A stretch of DNA of 64,000 bases from CAWCKS01 sp963763485 (lineage in GTDB: Bacteria > Pseudomonadota > Alphaproteobacteria > Rhizobiales > Xanthobacteraceae), in contig CAVXOW010000006.1 of assembly GCA_963763485.1 (NCBI GenBank), positions 682,001 to 746,000 of the forward strand, read 5' to 3'. Below the pieces are notes generated by a model, which saw nothing but the letters and a program-made list of their open reading frames with translations, did no database searches and had not been told where the DNA came from. Each line of letters starts with the position of its first letter. Position 1 is the stretch's first letter. The position numbers and the translations under genes are program-made. Below, one piece after another: positions 37,039 through 46,494 of the stretch.

Positions 37039-38562
37039 TTGGGTCTGGTGCTTGCGTGCGATGTCGGGGGAACCAGCCTCAAGACCGCGCTTGTCGATGA
37101 TCGCGGCGCGTTGGTCGCGCAAGCCGCGGCGGCAAGCCCGCAACCGCATGGTCATGGCGGTGCGTCCGAGATTGATCCGTTGGGCTGGTGGAACAGTCTG
37201 ATCGAAGCGTGCGGCGCGCTGGCGCGCGCAAAGGCCGCCGCATTCGCCGACGTCGAAGCGATCACGATCTGCGGCATCACGCGGACGCAAGTGTTCGTCG
37301 GCCATGACGGGCGCGTGCTGCGTCCCGCGATGAGCCTGAGCGACGTGCGCATGCAGGGCCGCATCGCCGATCTCGTGGCACAGCTGCCCAAACATCCCGA
37401 GCGCACGAACGTCAATGCGTTCCATCCGCTCGCGCAAATCGTCTGGCTGCTGCAGGAGGAGCACAGCAGCTTCGAGCAACTTGCTGCGGTCGTCGAGCCA
37501 AAGGATTTCCTGAACCTGCGGCTCACTGGATGCGTCGCCAGCGATTATATCTCGATGGCACGGCTGGCGGCCGCGGCAATGCCGGCAAACGGCGGCACCA
37601 GCCTGTTCGCGGCCCTCGGCATTTCACCATCGATCGTGCCTGAGCTCAGCGAGCCGACGGCGCAGGTCGGCCACGCCGCGGCCAAGCTCCCCGCTCCGTT
37701 CGATCGTCTTGCCGGTAAGCCCGTTTTCTGCGGCTCGAACGACACATGGACCGCCGTTGCCGGACTTAACGCGCTGCGCGACGGCATCGCCTACAATATT
37801 TCCGGAACGACCGAGGTGTTCGGCGTGCTGTCAAAGCGTGCCGCAGATGCCGAGGGCCTCGTCACAGTCGACTGGCGCGGGCTGCATCAGATCGGCGGAC
37901 CGAGCCAGACCGGCGCCGACACCGTGGCCTGGTTGCTCGAATTGGTGGGGCAAGCCAGCAACGGCAACACCGCCGCCGGCGCGCGTGTCGATCAACTGCT
38001 GCGCAGCAGACGCCACCCGCAACCCCTGTTGTTTCTGCCCTATCTCCGCGGCGAGCGCGTGCCCTATTGGGACGCATCGTTGCGCGGCGCATTCGTCGGT
38101 CTCTCGCGCGATCACACCACGACCGACCTCGCCTATGCCGTGCTCGAAGGCGTCGGTTTCCTCAATCGCACCGTGCTGGCGCGCGCCGAACAGGCGTCAG
38201 GCTCGACCGTCTCCGAGATCCGCTTTGGTGGCGGTGGCGCGAGCAACGCAACGTGGTGCCAGATCAAGGCTGATATCTGTGAGCGTCCTGTGATCGTCGG
38301 CCGCAGCGCGGAGCCCGGACTGACCGGCGCTGCGGTCATTGCCTTCACCGGGCTTGGCCGCTTTGCTTCGCTGCAGGAGGCGCAAGCGCAGCTCGTGCAC
38401 GTCGCACATCGTTACGAGCCCAACGTCGCCCGAGCTGAGGTGTACCGCGAGCTGTTCGGCCTGTTCCGGCAGGCGGAAACTGCGCTTGCGCCGGTATCGC
38501 ACGGTCTGGTCGCTCTTTCGGCGCGCGGCGCTGCGCTCGCCTCCTCTGATCAAGCGAATTGA
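37039..38562 (+). CDS. FGGY family carbohydrate kinase
   Basis: A 507-residue sugar kinase starting at TTG 37039, with GGGGGAGA eight bases upstream. The N-terminal ATPase domain begins LVLACDVGGTSLKTALVDD (phosphate-1 motif). The C-terminal half holds SGTTEVFGV and the LAYAVLEGVGFLNRTVL helix of FGGY_C. It phosphorylates a pentose, hexose or polyol; which one is unclear. It opens an operon with a ribose-type ABC importer and a nucleoside hydrolase, so a pentose released from nucleosides is a reasonable guess. Confidence 0.9.
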   Translation: MGLVLACDVGGTSLKTALVDDRGALVAQAAAASPQPHGHGGASEIDPLGWWNSLIEACGALARAKAAAFADVEAITICGITRTQVFVGHDGRVLRPAMSLSDVRMQGRIADLVAQLPKHPERTNVNAFHPLAQIVWLLQEEHSSFEQLAAVVEPKDFLNLRLTGCVASDYISMARLAAAAMPANGGTSLFAALGISPSIVPELSEPTAQVGHAAAKLPAPFDRLAGKPVFCGSNDTWTAVAGLNALRDGIAYNISGTTEVFGVLSKRAADAEGLVTVDWRGLHQIGGPSQTGADTVAWLLELVGQASNGNTAAGARVDQLLRSRRHPQPLLFLPYLRGERVPYWDASLRGAFVGLSRDHTTTDLAYAVLEGVGFLNRTVLARAEQASGSTVSEIRFGGGGASNATWCQIKADICERPVIVGRSAEPGLTGAAVIAFTGLGRFASLQEAQAQLVHVAHRYEPNVARAEVYRELFGLFRQAETALAPVSHGLVALSARGAALASSDQAN

Positions 38563-38569
38563 GCACGAC

Positions 38570-39514
38570 GTGGGCGCGCAAGTCATCGAGCGCTACGGCA
38601 CGGCGATCGCGGGTGCGGCCCTCGCGCTGTTCTTCCTGCTGTTCGCGCCGAATTTCGCAACGCCGGCGAACCTGATCAATGTGCTGAAGGACACGAGCTT
38701 CCTCGCCATCCTCTCGCTCGGCTTTGCGCTCGCCTTCACCACCGGCGAACTCGACTTGTCGGTCGCCGATATCGCCAGCCTCGCCGCCGTGATCGCCGGA
38801 TGGCTGGTACACAAGAATTACGATCCGCTGCTCGCGGTGACGGCTGCAATTGCGCTCGGTGCCCTGCTCGGCGGTTTCAACGGCTTCGTGGTCACGGTGC
38901 TGCGCGTGCCCTCGCTGATCGCAACGCTTGGCACCGCGGCGATCGCGCGCGGCCTTGCCTTCATGATCACACAAGGCGTCGCGTTCGTCGGGCGCTGGCC
39001 GACCGGTTTCACTGGCCTCGCCCGCGGCACCACGTTCGGCATTTCCAATCTGGTGATCTGGCTCGTTGTCGTCGTTGCGCTCGCCTATGTGCTGCTGGCC
39101 TGGACCCGCACCGGCGCGCACATGATCGCGACCGGCGAGGCGGACGAAGCCGCCCGCCTTGCCGGCATCGCCACGCGCCGCATGAAGCGGCTCGGGCTGT
39201 TGCTCTCCGGCTTGCTCGCCGGCGTCACGGCGGTGCTGCTCTCCGCCAACCTGTCATCGGCCGCACCCAACATGGCCGGTGATTATTTTCTTTACGCCAT
39301 TGCCGCCGTGCTGCTCGGCATGACCATGTTCGAGCCCGGCCGTCCCAACGTCGCAGGCACGGTGTTTGCGGCGCTGGTACTGAAGGTACTTGGCAACGGT
39401 TTGATATTGATGGGCGCGTCGTATTATGTGCAGGATATGGCGCTGGGCGCGATCATCATCGGATCGGTCGCGTTCTCGGCCAGCGCACTCAAGAAGGCGG
39501 CGTTCAAGATCTGA
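38570..39514 (+). CDS. ABC transporter permease, ribose/branched-chain type (BPD_transp_2)
   Basis: About 314 residues from GTG 38570, eight bases after the kinase stop. The longer frame overlaps the kinase gene and is rejected. Hydrophobic helices and TTGELDLSVADIASLAAVIAG match the RbsC-like family (LSVG motif region). It forms the channel for the sugar bound by the next gene product. GTG lacks a strong ribosome site, so coupling to the kinase gene is likely. Confidence 0.9.
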   Translation: MGAQVIERYGTAIAGAALALFFLLFAPNFATPANLINVLKDTSFLAILSLGFALAFTTGELDLSVADIASLAAVIAGWLVHKNYDPLLAVTAAIALGALLGGFNGFVVTVLRVPSLIATLGTAAIARGLAFMITQGVAFVGRWPTGFTGLARGTTFGISNLVIWLVVVVALAYVLLAWTRTGAHMIATGEADEAARLAGIATRRMKRLGLLLSGLLAGVTAVLLSANLSSAAPNMAGDYFLYAIAAVLLGMTMFEPGRPNVAGTVFAALVLKVLGNGLILMGASYYVQDMALGAIIIGSVAFSASALKKAAFKI

Positions 39515-39539
39515 CGCTCCATATCGGTAGGGGGACTCC

Positions 39540-40481
39540 ATGTTTGCGTTCACACGTTCGATTGCAGCGGCGGTGCTGCTGTTTGCGCTTGGTCAGACCG
39601 CACAGGCGTTCGAGCTCGGCATCATCGGCTTCCAGTTCTCCGCCGAAACCCATGCCCGCGTCGCCAACGCCGCAGCAGAGGCGGCCAAGGCCAAGGGCTG
39701 GAACGTGACGCTGTTGAATTCCGAGGGCGCGCTGCCCAAGCACGCCGAGCAGTTCGACACTTTGATCGCGAAGAAGGTCGACGCCATCATCATCGCGATG
39801 GGCAAGCCGGTCGAGGCCGAGGCGCAGTTCAAGGCCGCGAAGGAAGCCGGCATTCCCGTGATCACCGTGCAGTCGGGCTCCAGCCCCTACGCGCTGTTCG
39901 ACATCCAGACCAACGAATACATCAACGGCGCGGAAGCCGCCCTCTATCTGCTGGGCTCGCTCGGCTACAAGGGCAACATCCTGACCGCGCGCTTCGACCT
40001 CAACGCCGCCTCGCGCATTCGCGGCAAGATCATCGACGATGTGCTGGCGGAGAACCAGGCGGTTAAGGAGCTCGGCAAGTTCTCGATGGCGCGCACGCAA
40101 AGCTGGCGCGACGACGTGCGCAGCGGCATGCAGGCGTTGCTCTTGCAGAACCAGGGCAAGGTCAACGGCATCTGGGCCTCGTTCGACGGGCAGGCCTACA
40201 TCATTGATGACCTCCTGAAGGCGCAAGGCGTCAAGAAAGGCGAGATCGCACTGGTGTCGATGGACGGCGGGCCCGAGAGCTACGCCCGCATCGCCGATCC
40301 GGACTCGACATTCCTTGCGACCGTTTCGATCCCGTTCGAGCAGATGGGCAAGCAGGCGGTCGAGGCGATGGACGCGATCGTGGTCAAGAAGCAGCCCAAG
40401 GAAACCATCACCAGCGGTCCCTACCTGTTCACCGATGCCGTGATGGTCGACAAGACCAACGTCAAGCAGTTCCTGAAATGA
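39540..40481 (+). CDS. Sugar ABC transporter substrate-binding protein (RbsB-like, Peripla_BP_4)
   Basis: A 313-residue periplasmic binding protein. The signal peptide MFAFTRSIAAAVLLFALGQT ends before FELG. The type I fold shows AAAEAAKAKGWNVTLLNSEG, VDAIIIAMGKP and IWASFDGQA. It is expected to bind a pentose, polyol or nucleoside. GGGGGA precedes the ATG. Gene order is permease, binding protein, ATPase, unlike the usual binding-protein-first arrangement. Confidence 0.92.
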   Translation: MFAFTRSIAAAVLLFALGQTAQAFELGIIGFQFSAETHARVANAAAEAAKAKGWNVTLLNSEGALPKHAEQFDTLIAKKVDAIIIAMGKPVEAEAQFKAAKEAGIPVITVQSGSSPYALFDIQTNEYINGAEAALYLLGSLGYKGNILTARFDLNAASRIRGKIIDDVLAENQAVKELGKFSMARTQSWRDDVRSGMQALLLQNQGKVNGIWASFDGQAYIIDDLLKAQGVKKGEIALVSMDGGPESYARIADPDSTFLATVSIPFEQMGKQAVEAMDAIVVKKQPKETITSGPYLFTDAVMVDKTNVKQFLK

Positions 40482-40515
40482 TTTCCTGGTTGCCTCGGCC
40501 CGTCGCGGGATCGAG

Positions 40516-41292
40516 ATGATGCGCGAACGGCGCGACAGCGCGCCGATCCTGTCGTTGCGCGGGATCGGCAAGAGCTACGGAGCCGTTGTTGCAGTCCGCG
40601 ACGTCGACCTCGACCTCCGTGCCGGCGAAGTGCTTGCGATGTGTGGCGACAATGGCGCCGGCAAGTCGAGCCTGATCAAGGTGATCTCCGGCGCCGAGGA
40701 GCCCACATCGGGCAGTATAGTACTGCGCGGCGAACCCGTAAAATTCCAGTCGCCACACGATGCGCTGGCGCGCGGCGTCGCCACGATCTACCAGGATCTT
40801 GCGCTGGCACCGCGGCTGTCGATCGCCGCGAACGTCTTTCTCGGCGCGGAGCTGACCCGCACGCTCGGGCTGCCGTTCCTGCGCGTGCTCGACAAGCGCA
40901 CGATGGCGCGCGATGCCAAAGGATATCTGTCGCGCCTTGCGATCGCGATCGACGACATGACAAAGCCAGTGGCGTCGTTGTCCGGCGGCCAGCGCCAGGC
41001 CGTCGCGATCTCGCGCGCGCTACGCTGGAATGCCGACATCGTCATCATGGACGAGCCGACTGCTGCGCTTGGCGTGCGCGAGACGGCGCAAGTGCTCGAT
41101 CTCGTGCGCAAGCTGAAGGAGGACGGCCGCGCCGTCATCCTGATCAGCCACAACATGCAGGACGTCGTCGCCGTCGCCGACCGCGTCGTGATCCTGAGCT
41201 CCGGGCGCAAATTCGTCGACAGGCCAATGGATGGCCTCACTGCCGACGACCTCACGCACCTGATCATGAAGGGCAACGCGCTCGCCGCGTAA
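40516..41292 (+). CDS. Sugar ABC transporter ATP-binding protein, single domain
   Basis: A 258-residue ATPase. Walker A is GDNGAGKSS at residues 44-52, the signature reads LSGGQRQAVAISRAL, Walker B is VIMDEPTAAL, and the switch His is in LISHNMQD. Ribose-type importers usually have a double ATPase of about 500 residues (RbsA); this one has a single domain like FrcA, so a homodimer is expected. It is followed by the nucleoside hydrolase gene after 13 bases. Confidence 0.94.
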   Translation: MMRERRDSAPILSLRGIGKSYGAVVAVRDVDLDLRAGEVLAMCGDNGAGKSSLIKVISGAEEPTSGSIVLRGEPVKFQSPHDALARGVATIYQDLALAPRLSIAANVFLGAELTRTLGLPFLRVLDKRTMARDAKGYLSRLAIAIDDMTKPVASLSGGQRQAVAISRALRWNADIVIMDEPTAALGVRETAQVLDLVRKLKEDGRAVILISHNMQDVVAVADRVVILSSGRKFVDRPMDGLTADDLTHLIMKGNALAA

Positions 41293-41305
41293 GCTTGTGA
41301 CCGCG

Positions 41306-42239
41306 ATGACGAAAGACGCCATCATCATCGACACCGATCCGGGCCAGGATGACGCGGTCGCGATCCTGCTCGCGCTCGCCGCGAGTGATCGGCTCGATCT
41401 GCGCGGCATCACGGCAGTCGCCGGCAATGTCGGCGTCGAACTTACGACGGCGAACGCACTGCGTATCGTCGCGTTGGCCAAGCGCGGAGACGTGCCCGTC
41501 TATCGCGGCGCCGAACAGCCACTGATGTTTCCGCTGGCGACGGCGGAGTTTGTTTGCGGCGCCGATGGCCTCGCTGGGGCCGACATTCCGCTGCCCGCAG
41601 GCACGCCGCGGCCCGGGCACGCGGTCGACTTTGTCATCAGCACGCTGCGCGCAGCGCCCGACAGGAGTGTCACGTTGTGCCCGCTTGGCCCGCTGACCAA
41701 CGTCGCGCTGGCGTTGCGCCTTGCGCCGGACATTGCGACTAAAGTCAAGCGCATCGTACTGATGGGCGGTGCGATGAACCTCGGCAACATGACACCGGCG
41801 GCGGAGTTCAACATTTACGTCGATCCCCACGCCGCGGCGATCGTGTTCGAATTCAAGCATCCCGATCGTGATGATGGGCCTGCACCTGACTCATCAGGCG
41901 ATCTGCAGCCACGACGAAGTCGCGCGCATCGGCAAGCTTGGCAGTGTGACCGGTGGCGCCGTCCACGGCATGCTGACGCGGCCCCGCGCCGCGCGGCTCG
42001 GCACCTCAGGCCATCCAATGCACGACCCGTGCGTGATCGCCTACCTGCTGTGGCCCGAGCTGTTCGAAGGCCGCGACTGCTTTGTCGAGGTCGAGACAGG
42101 CGCAGGACCGTTGCGCGGCCGCACTACGATCGACTGGAACGGCCGCCTGCAGCGGCCGGCGAATGCGCTCGTCATTGACAAGGTCGATGCGCCAGAAATG
42201 TTTCGGCGGATGATCGACCTTATTGCAACGCTGCCGTGA
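41306..42239 (+). pseudogene. Inosine-uridine preferring nucleoside hydrolase family protein, frameshifted
   Basis: The N-terminus has the calcium-binding IIIDTDPGQDDAVAILLAL signature. The frame then runs correctly to AAAIVFE and breaks. The next frame continues SSIPIVMMGLHLTHQAICSH to the stop at 42239. The span (3n+1) shows one extra base, in GAATTC at 41849-41854; GATTC gives VFDSSIPIVMM and a protein of about 310 residues, the family length. Predicted reaction: hydrolysis of the N-glycosidic bond of a nucleoside, giving base and ribose for the kinase. GTG 41297 is an alternative start. Confidence 0.85.
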
Positions 42240-42263
42240 GATCGTGAAGCGAAAGGGCCAACA

Positions 42264-42789
42264 ATGCACTTTGTCGAGCAACTGCGCAGCGAGGCCGAAG
42301 CGGCCGTTGCCGAGATGAAGCGATCCGCGCGATCAGCGCGCGACGCCCACGCCCGCGCCGAACTGATGCGTCACATGCTCGGCACCGCACGGAAAGCAAA
42401 GGACAAGCCGCGCAACGAGGCGATCGACACCATCGTTGGCGAGTGGATGAAGGCCTGGCATCTCTCGGCCAATGACTGGCCGCATCTTGCCATGCGAAAT
42501 GCGCACCTTTACCGAGGCGTTCTACGACTACGCACGCGAAGAGAGTGACGCCGCCGACCAGCGTCTGCGCCAGAACTGCGCCGCGCTCGACGAGGCGTTG
42601 AAGGCGGTCGGCACCACGATCTCCGACCAGATGGCGTGGCGCTCGCAATGCGCCCATGGCTGGTGGGAGGTGGTAAAGCCGACCCCGCCCAACCTGACCG
42701 GCCGCCGGGAACGGCCCGATATGCCAAGGTACGTCGCCGGCACGCCGTTCTGGGAGACGAGTTGCGCCGAGCGGTGCAAGGGAGAGTAA
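42264..42789 (+). pseudogene. Hypothetical protein of the sugar/nucleoside operon, probably frameshifted
   Basis: Frame one starts at ATG 42264 behind GAAAGGG with a helical, charged sequence (MHFVEQLRSEAEAAVAEMKR) up to ANDWPHLA. Frame two then supplies EMRTFTEAFYDYAREESDA through to FWETSCAERCKGE at 42789. The span is 3n+1, so one extra base lies near 42490-42500. Repaired length is about 174 residues. Two separate overlapping small genes is the alternative, but the second lacks a good start. No family recognised. It directly follows the nucleoside hydrolase, so it probably belongs to that operon. Confidence 0.55.
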
Positions 42790-42807
42790 CCTGATCGCAC
42801 TGCCTTG

Positions 42808-42959
42808 CTCCTCATGGTGAGGAGTGTCGCACAGCGACACGTCTCGAACCATGAGGCCACCAACGGCAGCGCCCGGGGCCTCATCCTTCGAGACGCGCCG
42901 TAGCCGTCGGAAGGACGGCGTCGCTTCGCTCGCCTAGGGCGCTCCTCAGGATGAGGAGT
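42808..42959. repeat. Dispersed repeat (CTCCTCATGGTGAGGAG / CTCCTCAGGATGAGGAG type)
   Basis: The block has inner palindromes (GTGTCGCACAGCGACAC) and ends in an inverted CTCCTCAGGATGAGGAG. It is related to the elements at 31216, 47293 and 50085. It lies between convergent genes, where it probably acts as a terminator. Confidence 0.65.
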
Positions 42960-42980
42960 TAGGTCTGCAACGCGCGAGCT

Positions 42981-44219
42981 CTACCCCGCCGCTGCAGCCT
43001 TGCCCTTGAGGTCGGTCGAATACTTGATGTTGACCGGCGCATTGGCCTCGAACGGGCTCTTCAGGTCGAGCTCTTTTGCGATCTCGCGGATTTGCGGGAA
43101 CACTTCCTGCCCGATCAGCTTGATGCAGGTCAGCGAATCCTCCTGGCTGACGCGGCCGTCGTTGCCCCACAGCGCAAGGATGCCGGGACGTGTCTCCTCG
43201 AGGATGCGCTTGAGTTTCGGCACCACGGTCTTCGGCGTACCGGCGATGATGCGGAGATCCGCGATCTGCTGCTCAAACGGAACGTTACGCGGGTTCGCCG
43301 TGCGCCCCGCGGCGAACTGCACGAATGCGCGGCGGTTCGACGGCGAACCGTAGCCTGACGGCGTGCTCCACACTGGATGCGCAAGCCCGGTGAACTCGCC
43401 CTGCATCCAGCGGAACTGTTTTGCGTTTGCGATCGCTTTCTCTTCGGTGTCCGACACGTGGACCTGAATCAGGTAGCCGCGGTTCTCTGGCCCGCTGGTG
43501 TAGCCCGCCTGCGCAGCGACCTGATCGTACAGCTCCCAAATCTTCTTGGTCTGCTCGATCGAGGTGTTGAGCGCGATATACGGATAGCGCTGCTGGGCCG
43601 CCCAGATGATGGTTTCCTTGGAAATCACGCCGGGGATCCAGACCCGCGGATACGGCTTTTGCAGCGGCACCGCCCACGGATTGACGACGCGATGCTGGTA
43701 ATGCGTGCCCTCGAAGCGGAACGGACCGGGCTGCGTCCACGCCTTGACGATCAGCTCGTGCGCTTCCTCGAAGCGCTCGCGGTTGAAGGCCGGGTTGACG
43801 CCGGTCGCGAGCTGCTCCTGGCCGCCGCCACGCACGAATCCGGACACCAGCCGGCCCTTGGAGATCATGTCGATCATCGCCAGCTCTTCGGCGAGGCGGA
43901 TCGGGTTCTCCGCCAACGGCAGCGGATTGCCGAGCATGACGATCTTCGCCTTCTTCGTCATGCCGGCAAGGATCGCGGCAAAGACGTTGGCCTTGGCCTG
44001 CATGCAGAACGGCGCGTTGTGGTGCTCGTTCAGCATGATGCCGTCGATGCCGACCTCCTCGGCCAGCATGTATTGCTCGATGTAGTTGTTGTAGAGCCGC
44101 GAGCCCGCGACCGGGTCAAAATTGCTGTTGGGGAACATCAGCGCGGTGGCGCCGAAGTCGAGGCCGGCCTGCTCGGAGTAAGCCGACATCGGCTGCTCGG
44201 TGAAATACATCAGGTGCAT
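42981..44219 (-). CDS. LLM class flavin-dependent oxidoreductase
   Basis: A 412-residue luciferase-like monooxygenase: MHLMYFTEQPMSAY at the start, DGIMLNEHHNAPFC, and MIDMISKGRLVSGFVRGGGQ. It is longer than the LLM protein at 5545 and belongs to a different branch. Expected to use reduced flavin and oxygen; substrate unknown. It is 13 bases downstream of the alpha/beta hydrolase gene in the direction of transcription. Such hydrolase/LLM pairs are recurrent in actinobacteria and rhizobia (recalled). Confidence 0.9.
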   Translation of the reverse strand: MHLMYFTEQPMSAYSEQAGLDFGATALMFPNSNFDPVAGSRLYNNYIEQYMLAEEVGIDGIMLNEHHNAPFCMQAKANVFAAILAGMTKKAKIVMLGNPLPLAENPIRLAEELAMIDMISKGRLVSGFVRGGGQEQLATGVNPAFNRERFEEAHELIVKAWTQPGPFRFEGTHYQHRVVNPWAVPLQKPYPRVWIPGVISKETIIWAAQQRYPYIALNTSIEQTKKIWELYDQVAAQAGYTSGPENRGYLIQVHVSDTEEKAIANAKQFRWMQGEFTGLAHPVWSTPSGYGSPSNRRAFVQFAAGRTANPRNVPFEQQIADLRIIAGTPKTVVPKLKRILEETRPGILALWGNDGRVSQEDSLTCIKLIGQEVFPQIREIAKELDLKSPFEANAPVNIKYSTDLKGKAAAAG

Positions 44220-44232
44220 TTTGGTGCTCCCT

Positions 44233-45012
44233 TCAGTCGATGAATGTCGTGACGAGTTTTGCCAGCGCTGCCGGCTGCTCCATGTCGACGCAGTGGCCGC
44301 AAGCTTTGACGATCTCGAGCCGTGCGTTGGGCAGCTTCTCGGCGTAAGCCTTGCCGGCGCTCAGCGGCACCACATGATCGTCGTCGCCCCACACCACCAG
44401 CGCCGGCGCGCGCACAGCGCTCAGAAGGTGCGGCATGGTCTGGCTGTACATGTACGGCTTCCAGGCAATGCGAAAGCTCATCTCGCGGCAGATGTCCCAC
44501 ATCTCGAGCTGATCGACCGACGGCTCAGCGGTGTAGACACGGTCGAAGGCGGCCTGGTCGTGGAAGCCGGCGCGGGCGTAATCGATGTACCCGGTGACGG
44601 CGAGGTCAAGGATGTCGCCCTGCGGCGGCTTCAGCCCCATCGCTCCAACCAGCACCAGCTTGGAGACATCTGATGGCGCCATGATCGCCATCTCGGCGGC
44701 GATCCAGCCGCCGAAGCCCAGGCCGACCAGGGCTGCGTTCTTGATGCCGAGTTCGCTCAGCAAACCGCGGTAAACGATGGCAATGTCGCGGACGCTGCGC
44801 ATCCAGTCCGGCCGTTCCGAGCGCGAGTAGCCCGGATGATGCGGCACCAGCACGTCATAGCGCTCAGCCAGCGCATCATAGAACGGCAACCGGTCCACAG
44901 TACCGGTCTCATGGTGCAGAACGATGACGGGCTTTCCCTTCCCGGCGCGGGCGAGGTGCAGTTTTGCACCGGGGATTTCGAACTTCGATTCCGTCCAGTT
45001 TCCTCCAGACAT
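44233..45012 (-). CDS. Alpha/beta hydrolase fold protein lacking the nucleophile serine
   Basis: About 259 residues from ATG 45010-45012, behind AGGGGAACG. The fold is clear (VIVLHHETGTVDRLPFYDAL, WGDDDHVVPL, ACGHCVDMEQP with the catalytic His). The nucleophile elbow reads GLGFGG, so residue 99 is Gly where Ser, Cys or Asp is expected. The codon is GGC, not one base from a Ser codon artefact of the common type. It may be a cofactor-free oxygenase-like, lyase or binding protein. Operon with the LLM gene; divergent from the MFS gene. Confidence 0.85.
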   Translation of the reverse strand: MSGGNWTESKFEIPGAKLHLARAGKGKPVIVLHHETGTVDRLPFYDALAERYDVLVPHHPGYSRSERPDWMRSVRDIAIVYRGLLSELGIKNAALVGLGFGGWIAAEMAIMAPSDVSKLVLVGAMGLKPPQGDILDLAVTGYIDYARAGFHDQAAFDRVYTAEPSVDQLEMWDICREMSFRIAWKPYMYSQTMPHLLSAVRAPALVVWGDDDHVVPLSAGKAYAEKLPNARLEIVKACGHCVDMEQPAALAKLVTTFID

Positions 45013-45154
45013 CGGGCGTTCCCCTTTTTTTGAGATCGTCGCAGCCGAAATGGCCGCTGTCAAATGGCCCGTCGTCCGATCGAACGACGACATCGCCCGC
45101 CTGGGCAGCCAAAACGGCCCGCAATTCAAGCTTTGCGACAAAGGACTTCACACA

Positions 45155-46376
45155 GTGGCAAACCAGACTGTTCAGGCCGATGTCCCGGCGGTTGTGCGGG
45201 GAACCCCGTCCGCGATCGTGGTCATCTGCGCGCTGGCCGCGCTTGCGACCCTTGCGACCAATATTTTTCTGCCGTCGCTGCCACAGCTGGCGCGCGACCT
45301 TCACGTGTCGAGCGCCGCGGCCACCAGCGCGATTCCGGTGTTTCTGCTCGCCTTCTCAGTGACCCAGCTGGTGGTTGGTCCGCTCTCGGACCGTTTCGGC
45401 CGCAACACACCGGCACTTGCTGGCCTCGTCGTCGCGGTCATTGGCACGATCTGGTGCGCCTACGCGCAGGATCTGACCGGCTTCCTGATCGGCCGGGTTG
45501 TCCAGGGGTGCGGTGCGGGCGCCGCCGGCGTGCTGGCGCGCGCAATCGCGCGCGATCTCTACGACGGCAACAAGCTGGAGCGGGCGATGTCCTACATCAC
45601 CATCTCCACGGCCGCCGCGCCCGGCTTTTCGCCGCTGCTCGGCGGCGCGCTCGACCATTTCCTCGGCTGGCGCTGGGAGTTCCTGTCGGTCGCCGGCTAC
45701 ATCGTTTGTGCTATGGCGGGATTTGCGATCTACGTCGGCGAAACCATCCAGACACGGGGGCGCTCGACATCGCCGCTCGCGGTCGCGCGCTCATATTTCG
45801 CCTTGCTGCGAGAATTCGCGGTTTTACGCACCGGCAACCACCACTTCGCTGCTGATGGCCGGCCTGTTCGCCATCCTGGCGGCAACGCCAAGATTGTTCA
45901 CCGAGGATTTCGGGTTCTCGCCGATGGCGCTCGGCGTGCTGTTCGCCTGCGTCATCTTCGTGATGATTGCAGCGGGTGTCATCGCCCCGAGACTCTCGGA
46001 ACGGCTCGGCAACGCCACCGCCGCGCTGATCGGCCTGGTCTTGATGACGTTCGGTTCGCTTGCGGTTCTCGCCGGCGTCGCACTGCTCGGCAAGTCCGCG
46101 CTGATGTTCATCGCGACGATCTCGATCGTCCTGTTCGGTGCCGGCCTTGCCAATCCGCTGACCACGGCCGCCGCGCTCGCGCCATTTGGCGACAAGGCCG
46201 GAGTTGCCGCGGCAATGGTCGGATTTGTGATCGGCCTTGGCGCAGCCATCGGCGTGCCGCTGGCCGCCGTGCTGGCGAAGGAACCGGGCCTCAGCCTCGG
46301 CTATGCGCTGGTGCTGACCTCGGTGCTATCGCTGCTTCGTCACTGCGTTCGCCCGCGGCCGAGCAAGGCCGACTGA
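45155..46376 (+). pseudogene. Bcr/CflA-type MFS drug exporter, frameshifted
   Basis: Start at GTG 45155 with AGGA eight bases upstream. Twelve-helix exporter: IFLPSLPQLARDLHVS, GPLSDRFGRNTPAL and GRVVQGCGAGAAGV are typical of the Bcr group. After SYFALLRE the frame breaks; the next frame gives SRFYAPATTTSLLMAGLFAI and runs to the stop at 46374-46376. One extra base lies in GAATTC at 45812-45817; GATTC gives LLRDSRFYAPAT and about 406 residues, the family length. Pseudogene or base-call error; the intact conservation on both sides favours an error. It diverges from the hydrolase/LLM pair. Confidence 0.86.
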
Positions 46377-46494
46377 TGCTGATTTGGTACCGATGTCGGT
46401 ACCGCGCATGGCAGCAATGAAGCTGGCACTGGAGGACGAAGCTCGACCATAACTCTAAGCTCAATCCAACCAAGAGCATGGAGGAGGGACCGAG

